Shown here: piece after piece, positions 45,339 through 57,480 of the stretch
How the letters are laid out: each line of letters opens with the position of its first letter
Numbering within the stretch: position 1 is the stretch's first letter
Assembly: GCA_002803225.1 (NCBI GenBank)
Contig: NXFV01000390.1
Location: 23,191-87,190 of the forward strand
Reading direction: 5' to 3'
DNA: 64,000 nt
From: Gamarada debralockiae
Lineage: Eukaryota; Ascomycota; Leotiomycetes; Helotiales; Hyphodiscaceae
The notes under the pieces: model-generated
Told to the model about the DNA's origin: nothing
The model's database searches: none
The model's input: the letters and a program-made list of their open reading frames with translations, nothing else
Translations under genes and position numbers: made by a program

Positions 45339-46958
45339 GCTTGGGCTGGATATTCTTGGAAGATTTGTAGATATAGTTTTCATGAACTTCTCGAGCGAAC
45401 TGAGGAGTGGGATAAGCAAAACGATTTGTATGTATGTATGTAGATTAGGAGCAAAATACCAGCCTGAGGGCACACTCGCGACGGCACATGGTCTCTTCAG
45501 AAAGCACATTTTTCTCTTGCATGTGGTTAAGATTTGCAGCAGATTGTAAAGAGCAATGATTTGCTTGTGGGGTTTTAGTATTTTAGCTAATCTTTTTCAA
45601 GCAGCTCGGAGAGATGACTGGACTGGAAGTCCAGGGGCTGGAAATGATGGGCAAGCATCAGGTACGGAGGTATCGTGATCGTGGGGCCGGATGCTGGGGT
45701 CCAGAGCGATCAAGTTTGGTACAGGGGACTGCATCACATGTCTGCTCGCGAAAGAGAAGCGATGGTTCCTGGTTTCCTGTGTTGTTACGAGAACATTCAA
45801 CGACTATCTATCTTCATGGTTTCTGGCGGTGAAAGGAGGGAAGAAGTGTTCCTGAACTACGCATGCTTTACTTGGTTCCTGCAGAACAGCAGTTTGTATT
45901 CAGTGGAGCTTTTCAACGTTCCTTGTACTACAAAGTACAAGTCTAAATAAACTACATTCACCTGGTGTCAGATGCGAATCTTCACAAGCTTCAAAGGCTC
46001 AAACAGGGATGAGATCTAGAAGGTGCACCTTTTCTGGACTAGCTTAATGCCGCCGTTGAAGCAATTAATACTCGTGCATCCACTAAAATCCTCCCCCTGA
46101 AGACCCATTTTGATCCAATCATTGAAAATTTAGAAGGCTTGGCAAATCTGTTTGTGCCTGATGGTTGAGGATGGGGATCGCATGAAGCTTTTGGGGGCTT
46201 GAGCTGAATTTTGCATGACCAGCTTCTGAATCTGGGGCTTTCCATTTTTGGATCTCAGAGCTGGATGTCGCCTTCTCCATCGACCCTCAACGATCTCTTT
46301 GAGGGATGTAGAAGACATCGCCGCCTTGAACTGTATTATTGAAAATAGGCTCTTCTCAGTATTCAAATTTTTTACGAGTATCTTGCCGACCACAACCGAC
46401 TCTCACCTGTCTTGTCGCGCGTACTGTACCTAAAAGCGGGGCCTAATTCGCTTCTGCCTGGTTGCCTGAGGCTAGAAGCCGTGAATCCCCCTGGGATTCC
46501 TCTCTCAGTTCGCCCTCAATTTTTGAGCAAATCTCCGCGATCGAGTTTATCTGTGCGCCACTCACGGGCCACGGATTGTTGGATTGGGTTGAGAAGAGAC
46601 TCTTCATTCTGCAAAAATCCGCCTTCGACACTTGGAATTGTATGCAAGACCTCGAGCCTCACCAAGCTCTTGCGCCAGACCTGCTTCGCCTAGTGAGTGT
46701 AAGTTCTAAGCCCCATTCATTCCCAAATCCTGACGGCCTCTGCTCGACCATCGATCAGACCTCGCCGTCCCTCAATCATTGTTACAACACGGTGTCGGTT
46801 GATGGGACTCATTGAAGCAACGATTTGACTGATATTTCTTTCGCCACAGTCGTCGCGTGCATTGTTGGCACAACCTCGCGTTAAATCGACGATCCTTCCA
46901 ACAACGTTGAGACTTAATCCGCCGAAGAGCTCGACCACGAGCTCTTAATTCCCATCCG
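45339..46958. other. Intergenic region, 1.6 kb
   Basis: Between NUP133 and casein kinase I. A short (TATG)n run lies near 45428. Open frames on both strands are short and featureless; the right part is presumably kinase promoter and leader. Confidence 0.45.
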
Positions 46959-48510
46959 ATGGCATCCTCATCCTCTAATGTCGTCGGTGTCCATTATCGA
47001 GTGGGCAAGAAAATCGGAGAGGGTTCATTTGGTGTAATTTTCGAGGGAACAAACCTGTTGAACAACCAACAAGTCGCCATCAAATTCGTACGTCTCCCTC
47101 GTCATTCAAACCAATGCGACAGGCAAATGGTGGTCTGCGTATCTGGAGAAGGCATACATCAAACCCATATATTAACGTATCTCTCTGGTACAGGAACCTC
47201 GAAAGAGTGATGCTCCACAATTGCGAGACGAGTATCGAACATATAAAATTCTTGTTGGCTGCCGTGAGTACACAAAAGTCTACATGTGATGGAAGTATAC
47301 TGAGATCAAATAGCTGGTATTCCTAATGTCTATTATTTTGGTCAAGAAGGCCTTCATAATATCCTCGTGATTGACCTCCTTGGCCCCTCTCTCGAAGATC
47401 TCTTCGACCACTGCAATCGGAGATTCTCAACGAAGACTGTGGTTATGGTAGCAAAGCAAATGGTTAGTTTACCCATCTTTTGTAGTACACTTGGATGCTG
47501 ATCTTGTATAGCTCTCGAGAGTCCAAACTATCCACGAGAAGAACCTCATCTACCGTGATATCAAGCCTGACAACTTTCTGATTGGTCGACCCGGATCAAA
47601 AGCTGCCAATGTCATCCACGTCGTAGATTTTGGCATGGCCAAACAATACAGAGACCCAAAGACGAAGCAACATATCCCATACCGCGAGCGGAAGTCACTA
47701 TCGGGCACGGCGAGATATATGAGTATCAACACACATTTGGGCCGAGAACAATCGAGACGAGATGATCTGGAGGCACTGGGACATGTTTTCATGTATTTCT
47801 TGAGAGGAGGACTACCGTGGCAAGGTCTGAAGGCCGCCACAAACAAGCAGAAGTATGAGAAGATTGGCGAAAAGAAGCAGACGACCGCGATCAAAGATCT
47901 TTGTGACGGATTTCCAGAGGAGTTCAACAAGTACCTGAGCTATGTTCGGAACCTTGGATTTGAGGATACCCCCGATTACGACTATCTCCGAGATCTTTTC
48001 ACGCAAGCATTGAAGAATACCGGCGAGGTTGAGGATGGAGAATACGACTGGATGAAGCTCAACAATGGCAAGGGCTGGGAAGCTATGAAGCAGCACCCTC
48101 ACAACATGCTGCATCAACCAAATGCTGTACCAGGAGCATCACAGAGAGAGTTACACGGCACTACACGCCCAGGAAATAGCACGCCAGGTCACATCACTGC
48201 CGCCCGTTTAAACGCCGCGCAACCCCCGCCTCCGTCCCCGATCAAACCGGGGATGGGAAAGACGACGCGCGATCGACCAAACGCCCAAGGCGGCTTGGTC
48301 CCAAAACGCAGCAGCGGAGCGGCGGGGGGCCTTCAAGACGTCGCTACTCCCACAGGCTCAACCCAGGCACAATTCCAGAACAGCTCGAACAACCTGCCAC
48401 AGAGAATGATGCCTCAGCCGAACATGAATGCACAAGTCCAGAACGGGAGAAACTCGGAACCGCAATTGACGGGATTCCAGAAGTTGATGAAGACGATTTG
48501 CTGCGGTTAG
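46959..48510 (+). CDS. CKI1: Casein kinase I, membrane-anchored type
   Basis: Four exons, 46959-47087, 47194-47263, 47314-47462 and 47512-48510, 448 aa. The glycine loop is [16 protein letters not shown], the VAIKF lysine ends exon 1, and exon 2 gives [20 protein letters not shown]. The catalytic loop is [13 protein letters not shown] (Asp132), and the metal loop is [28 protein letters not shown] and [20 protein letters not shown] are CK1-specific. The Pro/Gln-rich tail ends KLMKTICCG, a Cys pair suited to palmitoylation as in yeast Yck1/2 and fission yeast Cki1. These kinases act at membranes in morphogenesis, endocytosis and nutrient signalling. An optional 3' intron (48506-48557) would leave the encoded C-terminus unchanged. 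Confidence 0.95.
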
Positions 48511-49215
48511 TCTGACTTGCCAAGCTTGCATATAATGGATGCTGATTATCTACACAGGATGAACAATTCTCCTTGAACCACGACTTTCACGCAATCCCTC
48601 AATGATCTCGCCAGACTCCCAGATCCGCTCTCCTATCCCTCTTTGAAGGCGTTCATGACTAAAAGTCGCTTTCGAAACCGTTCATAATCATCACCTACCC
48701 TTCAACAATAGAGCCTATGCTCGGTGCTGTCTTTGCCCTCTGCTTTTAGCAGATACGACTCTCGCTATTTGTCACATACACGGTCCTCCTCTGCCAACAG
48801 GCTTCGCATACACAACATCATCCCCCGCTGGCGCATGGCTCTTGTCACTAGTTCAAGATTAATATTTTGTTTTCCCGTTTCCTCAAATCAATTGGCATCG
48901 CATTCTCTTTCATGGCTCTCTACGTACAAAGACGCATGGTCTTGGTTGCACGGAAAGGACTTCACGATAGTATAGCTTTCTATTTCGGAGCGAAACAATG
49001 GCGAATAAGGTGCAATAGATGCATTGGACTGGGGGCTTTTCATGTTCCTAGTTCTATGAATGGAGAAAAAAGTTTCGGAAATCGATGACCCCTGAATGCA
49101 TTATGTGATATTGTAAAGGCGTGTTTATTTTGATTCCCAGCTACGCCAGTCATAGCCCTTATCCCTATAAATCTTACTGTCTTGAACCCCATCACTCCGG
49201 TATAAGGGCCTCCTT
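48511..49215. other. Convergent 3' region
   Basis: 3' flanks of casein kinase I and the p24 gene. No gene seen. Confidence 0.5.
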
Positions 49216-50050
49216 CTATGTCAACTTCTGCTTGATGAAGAAAGACCTCAGATGAGAGAGCTGCCACGCGCAAGTAATGCCCAAAACGACCAATTGTACC
49301 AACGTCCATCTAACCACCCTTGCGTTCGTAGACTCAGATTGATCTCTGAACTCAGCCTCACGTTCCTAAATCAAAGCAGTCAGCATCAATCCTCATACTA
49401 ACTAACCAAAACCCTTGAAGTCCTTCTGCCCGGGCCCCAAATACCCCCAAAGCGAGATCAGCAAACTCACCCGTTGGAAAACCTGCTCGCGCCTAATATC
49501 CGCCAACCGTCCATTCAAATCCTTAACTTTCTGCACAATATCATTGATCTTCCCCTTATCCTTGCTCTCAATCGCGCTCGTCTCCCCAATCGCCAGATCC
49601 AGCGTCAATTTGATACCGCCTTGAGGATGCAGAGCTGAGAGCCAGCCTGTGCCGCCGGAGGAGGAAGACGGCGTGAAGCAGATCTTGTGGTCGCCGGAGT
49701 CGGCAGCGCTGAAGGTGAAGCGGCCTGCTGAGGAGCCTTTTTGGGAGACGACGCGGTGGTCGTTGTCGAATACTTCCTGTGGTGGTTGTTAGAATTGGTC
49801 GGCTTAGAGGAAAGGGGGAATGGAAAGGGGGATGTACATCGACGGAAATGAAGATATTCAGCCCATCATGCTTCTTCCACATTTTCAAATCATTGTCGAA
49901 TTCCTCTGCAGTGTAATGGCCCACAACAAGCGTATCCTTAGGGAGTTCCTCGAAGAAGCATTTTGGGGTTGTGCCGTCGATATAGAAGTAGAGGGATTGA
50001 ACGGGGACGAGCAGCGCGCTCAGCGACAGGAGGGGGAGTATTGACCGCAT
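49216..50050 (-). CDS. p24 family cargo receptor (GOLD domain, Erp1-like)
   Basis: Three exons, 50050-49838, 49776-49471 and 49365-49216, 222 aa. A signal peptide ([19 protein letters not shown]) leads into [20 protein letters not shown], the GOLD-domain start with its conserved Cys. The partner Cys lies in [11 protein letters not shown] coiled coil follows ([40 protein letters not shown]), then one transmembrane helix ([16 protein letters not shown]) and a short cytosolic tail with the FF-type signal SFFIKQKLT. It lacks a C-terminal KKXX, which suggests the Erp1/alpha-gamma side of the family rather than Erv25; this is inferred. p24 proteins cycle between ER and Golgi in COPII/COPI vesicles and sort GPI-anchored cargo. 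The gene is divergent from SWC4, with 253 bp between start codons. Confidence 0.92.
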
Positions 50051-50303
50051 TGTTGCTGGGTAACTGATCCGTTGCGCGAGGAGTTGGCGTTGAGAATGGG
50101 AAAGGGGAAGTGGTCGCGCGAGCTTCTTATCTTCGAGAAATCGAGGAACGTGGCAGATCACTTTTTGGAAGGTCACGTGCCCACTGAAGGGCGGCCGCGA
50201 AACGCTCTTTCTTGGTTAATCATCAACGATACACCCAGACGAATCCAAGTCATTGAATTATCGAGTTGGTCCTTTTCCTTCGATACAGTGCCATCAATCC
50301 AAG
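50051..50303. promoter_or_regulatory. Compact divergent promoter (p24 / SWC4) with CACGTG
   Basis: Only 253 bp separate the two start codons, so one short region must serve both genes. A CACGTG lies at 50174-50179, near the middle. Confidence 0.5.
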
Positions 50304-51995
50304 ATGACTTCTCACGATGTGCGCGATATGCTGGATCTGCCAGGAACGGCAGGCCCACGACCAGCGAAGAAGCAAAAGATCACAGCTCCGAGATCAACTT
50401 TAAAGGGTCTTGCGCGCGAGGTACAAAGTTTAGGAGGAGACAACCCGATTGCGATTGTTCCAGAGATATCAGTGTTTAAGAAGAGACGGCTAGCAAGTCG
50501 AAAGCCAGCTTCGAAGTGGGAACTCAAGCCGTTCAAGAACTCTGCGAGAGGAGATGATCTCGTTCTAGCACACTGGAGGAGGAAGGCAGAGGCACCATCT
50601 GGACCTGTCGGAGAAGATAGAAATGCTGAGCAGACAGAGCCCCAAGCTCAGCCCGAGATCGAAGATTCTGCGTTTGCGAAGTTCAATGTTAAGGTCGACA
50701 TCCCCCAATACACCGATTTCCAATATTCTTTGAAACTGGATAAGGGCGGCTGGACGAAGGATGAGACGGACTATCTGATGGCATTGGTGAAGGAATTCGA
50801 TCTGAGATGGCCGATCATCTGGGATCGTTACGAGTATTCTCCTCCTGTGTCAGAGGAGAATGCGGGCGCCATTGCACCTGTTACGAAACCTCGAACTATG
50901 GAGGACTTGAAGGCTCGATACTATTTCATAGCAGACCAGATGTTGATTCTCCATACGCCGCCAAAGGACATGCGCAAAGCCGAAATGGATCTACACGAGA
51001 TATTCGAGAAGTTCGATCCAGTTCAAGAGACGCTTCGCAAGAAATTTGCTGAGAATGCGTTTAACCGGACGAAGGACGAAGCTAAGGAGGAAGAGAGTCT
51101 GCTGTTGGAGCTCAAGCGTATATTGGCACGATCAGAGAAGCTGAGCGAGGAACGAAGGGAACTATATGCTCGACTCGAAGCGCCACCCAGCAGTGGAAAC
51201 ATCGGGATCTACACCTCCAGTCAAGGCCTACAACAACTTCTCCAACAGCTCATGACACTCAACAACTCCAAGAAAAGAAGATCACTTATGGGTTCAGAAG
51301 GCATCAGTCCAGCCCCTGGTCCAAGTGGTCTTCAACAACAAGGCAGTTTCGACCGCCGCGACAGCACAATGCGCGAGTCTATCTCTGGACCCAGCATGCC
51401 CAGCAGAAAGGGAACCCTTCAAGGCCCTCCAGAGCGTCGCGAACTTACCAAGGAAGAAGAAAAGATGTACGGTGTGTCTCAACCAACAGAGAAACTCAGC
51501 GGCCCCTCTTTCCGTGCCGAGAGGCTCAACAAACCCATCACCAACAAATCTGCCACTATGCAAGCAAAGATCTCGAATGTCCTCAGCGAATTGGGAATTC
51601 CTGGCCGACTTACCATGCCCACAGCGGCCGTTGGCCAAGAATGGGAATCGTTGTTGGGTAATATTCAGAAGCTGCTTGAGCTTAAGAAGACGGCGGAGAA
51701 ATTGGATGGAGAGTTGGCTTTGGCGAAAGCGATTAAGGATGAGGAGGAGAAGAGGGCGAGGGCTGCGAGGGGAGAGCCGGATCCGGAAGATGAGAATGAA
51801 GGTGGAGACGGGGCTGATGCTGAGAAGGACGATGACGATGTTAAGATCGAGGAGGATGAGAGAGAGAAGAGCGTTCAGAGGAGTGTGAGGGGTGGTAGTG
51901 TTGCCAGGAGTGCGAGGGGTGGGAGTGTTCATAAGAGGAGTGCGAGTGTTCTTAGTGCGGTAAGCGACAAGAGCACGAAGAGGCAAAAGAAATAA
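50304..51995 (+). CDS. SWC4: SWR1/NuA4 complex subunit Swc4 (DMAP1 homologue)
   Basis: A single exon of 563 aa starting MTSHDVRDMLDLPGTAGPRP; an in-frame ATG 51 nt upstream is possible but less likely. The N-terminus (KKQKITAPRSTLKGLAREVQ, PIAIVPEISVFKKRR) is the Swc4/DMAP1 start. The SANT-like domain reads FQYSLKLDKGGWTKDETDYL continuing MALVKEFDLRWPIIWDRYEY, then TMEDLKARYYFIADQMLI. A helical region (ERRELYARLEAPPSSGNIGI) follows, and the C-terminus is acidic then Ser/Arg-rich with repeated RGGSV units. Swc4 is shared by the SWR1 complex, which deposits H2A.Z, and the NuA4 acetyltransferase. Minus-strand open frames over this gene are antisense. Confidence 0.94.
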   Translation: MTSHDVRDMLDLPGTAGPRPAKKQKITAPRSTLKGLAREVQSLGGDNPIAIVPEISVFKKRRLASRKPASKWELKPFKNSARGDDLVLAHWRRKAEAPSGPVGEDRNAEQTEPQAQPEIEDSAFAKFNVKVDIPQYTDFQYSLKLDKGGWTKDETDYLMALVKEFDLRWPIIWDRYEYSPPVSEENAGAIAPVTKPRTMEDLKARYYFIADQMLILHTPPKDMRKAEMDLHEIFEKFDPVQETLRKKFAENAFNRTKDEAKEEESLLLELKRILARSEKLSEERRELYARLEAPPSSGNIGIYTSSQGLQQLLQQLMTLNNSKKRRSLMGSEGISPAPGPSGLQQQGSFDRRDSTMRESISGPSMPSRKGTLQGPPERRELTKEEEKMYGVSQPTEKLSGPSFRAERLNKPITNKSATMQAKISNVLSELGIPGRLTMPTAAVGQEWESLLGNIQKLLELKKTAEKLDGELALAKAIKDEEEKRARAARGEPDPEDENEGGDGADAEKDDDDVKIEEDEREKSVQRSVRGGSVARSARGGSVHKRSASVLSAVSDKSTKRQKK

Positions 51996-52687
51996 GGGTG
52001 TTGTGTGTCTACGTGTATAAATTTACAGAAGAGATTCTAATATCTGTGGAATCGGAACACTTCCACCACAGATTTCCTTCTCCGGTTGAAAACCTCTGCT
52101 ACTGCCTCGTGTTCGACCAATCTTCACCTCTACTTTCTCTAATCCCCAAGGCACCTCGCCCACCAGGCTATGGCAGTGCATGTAGACCAGCTCAAGACAA
52201 CTGTCAAATCACCGAGACTTTTTGGTATCCAAAATTGAAGTGCAATACTTTGAAATTTTTGACCTCGCCAGGCCCTGATATTATTACAGAAAGCGAACCA
52301 TTGCAAAGATGGCCGGGAGCTACACCGAGCTACCAGAGCCCTATCCCATTCATCAAATCATCTAGGAGAGCCAAGGTCGTGTACGTGACTTTTCCTCCCG
52401 CAATCCCTAAATACATGAGAGGAAGAGCCAGCCGCAATAAACACGAAAGGTATATGAAATCCGGACCCGCTGGTATAGACAGGAGAAACATGAGGGCAAC
52501 CGCTATGCATAATACCCATAAACGCATGATATTGGAAACATGAGGGAAAGGAAATGTCCAGCGCGTTATAAGCCAGATCGCCGCTGGGATGCCGAGGGTA
52601 TCTCAAGGAGAATCGTGATGAAGAAAGTGGGCGATTCAAAGAGATCGTTATATTCTGTAGGAGAAATCGACGTCTTGGAAATGGAAT
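51996..52687. other. Convergent 3' region
   Basis: 3' flanks of SWC4 and the Zn2Cys6-acetyltransferase gene. The open frames here have no recognisable domain. Confidence 0.45.
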
Positions 52688-54918
52688 CTAGCCTTCGTGG
52701 GGTGGGTAGAGGCCTCGGATTACTCGAGCGGGGTTGCCGCAGACGACAGTATATGGTGGGACGTCCTGTACACAAAATGAGTCTGCATGATTTCAAAAGC
52801 AAGTCTGAAGTAATTCGATTCTGCATGACATGAGATGTAGGGAAAAGTTGAACATACCCTCGTAACAATCGATCCAGCTCCAACTGTGCTGCCCTTGCCA
52901 ATCGTCCGTCCTGGTAGGATGGTAACACCGCCACCAATCCAACAGTCTGGGTCGATAGTGATCTTCCTTCCCAAGTTAGGTCCCCTGGAACCGAGCCTTC
53001 GCTTGGGATCGACAGGTAACGTCGCAGTGTAAATGTTGACGTTGGGTCCAATATTGCATCTATCGCCAATCTTGACCTCGCATGTATCCAGAATCGTGCA
53101 GTTCTTTCCAATGGCTACATCCTGGCCGATGCTGATGTTGTAGCCGTAATCGCAGTTGAATGGAGCTTCAACAACGACATTGTCGCCAACTCGACCGACT
53201 GGTGTGACTGGTGATGCTTGTGTTGGAGAGATGACATGCTCTCGAGGTTGCAGGATATCGCGGAACAGACGTGCACGCTCCTCGGGAGATACACCGTTGT
53301 TTGGATTGGTACTGCTATTGAATCGCCAGCAAGCTCCATTGCAACGCTCTCGCTCGAGTACAAGCTCTTTGTCGAAAGGGAAGTAGTGACGGCCAGCAAG
53401 CATCTCCTCCTTCTGAGTCCTTTGCCGGCTGGTAGAAGCGAGATTGGAGAGTGCTAGCTGTGCGGCGACCTGAGGGTTGGAATGGGCGCTCTCCGAGTGC
53501 ATCTGTGGATGTAAGATCTGTGGAAGATTCGAGGATGCTGATTGAGGAGTACCAGTATCTGAATCCGGTCGTGGCTCTTGCCGGGAAAGGTCATGCAGAG
53601 GACCAACACGCTCGTATGCATTTTTGAGTTGCCGCTCTGGATAAGCAGTGTTCACAGCACTGATAGGTGTTGGTGTTTGCTGAGCATATGAGATTGCAGA
53701 CAGTCGATTGTTCTCAGGGCTGGTGGCACTGGGCATTGTCGAGGCACTGGGCTGATCGTCATCCATGCCGTGCGGTCTTCCGTGTTGTGGGTCGACACGC
53801 AAGTTTTGACCGCGATACCCAGGCAAAGGTTCTCTCCGTGGCGCCATTTGTTGCGGTTGATATGCCGATTGAGCGTATCCCGGAGATTCATAATCGGTCT
53901 TTGACTGCAAAGGTATTGGAGGTTGCTTCTGTTCTGTTTTTGGCCATTGACCTCGTTGCTGGTACCCTGAGCATACAAAGCCACCACGAAGACAGTTGTT
54001 GCCTATGTTTGTAGTCAGCATAAATTCAATCCAGATACCTCAGATCCAAATACGATCTCTCTCCAAATCAGATCACTCACATTCAGGTCGAGTTTCGTCA
54101 CACTTCTTCTTTCGCCTCCTGCAAGTCATGCATCCTGTCTTCGTACGATTGCTGAAATTCCTCTTCCGCTTCTTTGGATCCGATTGCGCTGACAACTCTC
54201 TTCGGTCGTTTGGATATGCTGAGTAAGGTTCTGCAGACCTATCGTTGTTGCCAGGACTGATGTGGTCGTAGTCACGATGTTGATCCATACTTTGAGAAGC
54301 TCTTTGCAATACTTCCCCTAGCTGCTCATCAGAATTGATGTGCGTTTGTTGGGAATATTGCCGTGACTGCCAGAGGTCGCCAGGCGCATTCTCTCGATTG
54401 TCGTCCGCAGAAGCAGTGAACTGCCTGTATTGAGCCTCCTGGGCATAAGAATCCCGCATTTCAGGTTGCGATTGTCCTCGAATGCTCTCTTCTCGAGGTC
54501 CGTCTGACTCTGTACTTGCAGTAGTCGGTGTTTGCTTCGTCGATGATGGTAAAGCGTGACTGTGGTATGAATTTGCAGAGGACGAGTTTTGTTCAACGGA
54601 TCCAGATCGCTTCCGTTTATGTGATGATTCGGCGTCCGAATGTGATGTCGACGGTTGGTAGGGCGGTCTATCACCGTTTCCTGGAGCCACCCATTCTTGA
54701 TTTGTTGTTGTGGTAATCGTCAGTTTTTCTTGTCCTGGAGGAGATATTCGTGGTTGTCCATTGGACCTCTCGTCTGAACCTCTCCTCGAATTCCCATTCA
54801 CGCTGTTTGATGGGACTATGCTTGTGGGTTGCTCCTTTCCATTGGTATTGACAGCAGTGAATCGAGAGGTGGGTGATTCTGCGAGAGCAGTGGCGCCTTG
54901 TTCTTCCGTGCCAGACAT
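52688..54918 (-). CDS. Zn(II)2Cys6 protein fused to a maltose/galactoside O-acetyltransferase-like domain
   Basis: Three exons, 54918-54081, 54002-52858 and 52765-52688, 686 aa from MSGTEEQGATAL (an in-frame ATG at 55113 would add 65 residues). A long disordered N-terminus precedes a Zn2Cys6 cluster (about residues 263-290: GCMTCRRRKKKCDETRPEC, then NNCLRGGFVCSGY). The first intron lies inside the cluster, and splicing restores its sixth-cysteine spacing. After another linker comes a Mac domain (about 478-530: EEMLAGRHYFPFDKELVLER) and a left-handed beta-helix acetyltransferase domain (about 560-686: FNCDYGYNISIGQDVAIGKN, DCWIGGGVTILPGRTIGKGS, VCGNPARVIRG). Where bacterial MAT enzymes have TATHP with the catalytic His, this one has TATLP (Leu608). 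Likely a nuclear regulator with a degenerate or altered acetyltransferase module. Confidence 0.88.
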
Positions 54919-57480
54919 TTTGACTCCAGTACTGTCCAGAATCTTTCTGGTCAAGTCTACAAGATTCTGGGGGCCAAGCTGGCTCTTTTGTGATGGCAAG
55001 CTATCAGGAGCTCTCAATAGATAGTCTCCTGGCCACGAACGCGCACACTCAAAAATGACGCCGCCTTCTTCTCCTGCCAGCTTTGCAAAATGAGTTGGGG
55101 CTTTGATACTCAAAGTCTCCTTCTTTCACTAAAGAATTGGTCGATTGCAGTTTTCTGGGGAATTCAGAAACTGCTTTCCCTAGTCATTTGTCGCACTTCC
55201 TGGTGGAAACTCTTCCTGGAGTCTCGAGTCGTATGGCGTGTGTTCCTGGTATCGCTCCAAATTAAGTCCACCAATACCCAAATTCACTCTCTTTTCTTCT
55301 TTTGGCTCACAAACACTCGATATCCTTCACTTGCCAATGCTCGTCCACTTGCCGTCTCTCAGATACCACTCCTTCCACTGAGAATCGACACCTTCCTTCA
55401 ATCAATGTCGTCCTTCTTTCTTTTCTTTGACGTTTCGAATTTTAAACCGCTTTATCTGACCCTCGTTCACTTTGATCACCCAAAACTTTGATCCTCACTT
55501 CTTTCTCCTCTCAGTGACCTACAGTCGATCCAATCTGACAGCTCCGGCAGGACACCGGATAAGCGCGCAAAACCCAGGACCTGGTGCAAAAGTCGAGAGT
55601 GAGTGAGATTTGAGTGTAAGATGAAGTCTCATACACTTTTTAACTCTGTACTTCAGTCAATCGATGTCTGTTGATGCGAGATGGTGGCCGTGACAGATCA
55701 ACAGGTTAGGCGCGCCTTGATTAACCACAGATCAAGAACGTCAGAAAACTGGCAACCAGGACCAGGTCTTAGAGAATCTTTTTACAGCTTCCAACTTCCG
55801 GGAAATATGCGAATCGAGTTCCAGGTCATAAAGTCGTTACTTGTGGGATGAACATCAATCTCCAATGGTTCGTTTTCACGTGGTGCAGCCGTGGGTCAAA
55901 TTTAGAAGGAACTGTCCGAGTCGTTTATGCTTGCCCTGCTCCTCTCCAATATTTATGCGCCGTTTTTCTCAAGCGGGGATGGCCAATTCCGAAATGGATG
56001 TAAAAATCAAGTTCCTAGTCGATCGATAAATGCGATTGAGTCTTTGGTAATAGTGACGAAAGAGGGGGAATTGCGAATATTTCAGTCTCAGACCCAGCAG
56101 ATTGGTAACGGACGACGCAAAAGAGCGTTGGGGCTGGCCGCCCAATATATTGACGCCCGCCTGTCCTACATTCGTCATGGGATGCTGTGCCTCCTAGGGC
56201 GGAGCTATATCGCGCGCCTATTGCGGGACTACGTCGCTAAGAGGGTTAAGGGTTGGCGGTTCAGCTTATGCCTGGCTCAGATCCAAAGTCATTTTAATCC
56301 GAGGTTTGACTCGACGTTTACGAGGCGAGAGAGTGGATGGATTGATCGACGTCGGGTATGATAAATCGGGCTTGGCTTTAAATTTTTGGGGGTTGGTCAT
56401 TCACCTCACGGTTCATCACTTCCGTCTGGTATTGTCTAAGAAGGAGCAGTTGGGTTAGTCTAGCAGAGGTCATGCCATGACCACAGCAGGTAGCAATGAG
56501 GAGGGGAAGGGATGCAAGCGGGATCGGGGTCCAGATCCTGTACAGTAGCAGTGATAGAAGGATGTGTCCGTATGTGTGAGATGAGGTGCAGGTTGGCTTG
56601 CACCCTTTGCATCATGCTGCTCGCTCGGAAAGATGGGAAGTCGTTCCTAGGACTGGCGCCGGCAGATCTGGGCTCGACTACTGAGCAAGTGTTCTGTATC
56701 TTCCACAAGCAAGAGACGAGCGATGCGATATGAACCAGGTTCCTTGTCCACTCCCCACCCTCCTTTACTCCAACCACTCCGACGACAAGACCAGCTGAGC
56801 GGCTGCTCGCTTTGCTCTCTGCACTGCATCAGCGCGCCGTCCTCTGAGGCACATCACACCTCTGCGTACTACCGCGATGAAACAATCCCTGCTCTGCCGC
56901 CTCATTGGTCGCGTCTCAATGTCTCTGCGTCGGCGGTTATCTCGATTAGGCAAGGCTGCAATCATTCGAGGGCCAACATTCAAACAGATGTGCACAAGCC
57001 CCGATGTGTGTTCTGAGATTGATATCCCCTATAGATCCAGGGACACAGAGAGCCTACAAAGGCTGTGTGTGTGATTTCTTCGTGTTTACGGGGAACACAG
57101 ATGAAAGCAACTGCAGCTCGGCGTATTTTTCACAGCCAGTCAAGTGTTTTGGCGCGTTGGACCCACCCTAGACCATCTCCAATTGACTTCCAGACACCAA
57201 CTTTTGACCTCGAATATCGAATATGTGCTCGAATTTTTAAGCAAATTTTCACGGTGGAGAGTAGTTTGATGCGCAACACTAATGTTCGTAAACATCGTGC
57301 CGCTACAAATCCTTGTCAAAGCCCTTTTTTCAGAGCCTGACCGCGCATGAAGATGATATGATGAGCAAACCAAGTCGATGCCCGAGGGATGTCGAGTCGC
57401 CGTCCCTTGTAAGTCATCAAGCCAGGCTGCGTCTCTATGAAACAATACTCCGAGGGATCAGAAGCAGGGATCTGTTACAG
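54919..57480. other. Upstream flank and gene-poor DNA
   Basis: The promoter side of the Zn2Cys6 fusion gene (pyrimidine-rich around 55330-55520), then DNA with no recognisable gene. Open frames such as 55927-56361 (plus) and 56460-56777 (minus) lack domains. Confidence 0.45.

Noticed and set aside
51294..51986. 230-aa minus-strand open frame
   Set aside because: Antisense to SWC4; composition is Leu/Thr-rich mirror of Glu/Lys codons.
54919..55113. 65-residue N-terminal extension of the Zn2Cys6 fusion from an upstream ATG
   Set aside because: The extension is possible but looks like leader; MSGTEEQG is a more typical start. Left as an alternative in the gene entry.
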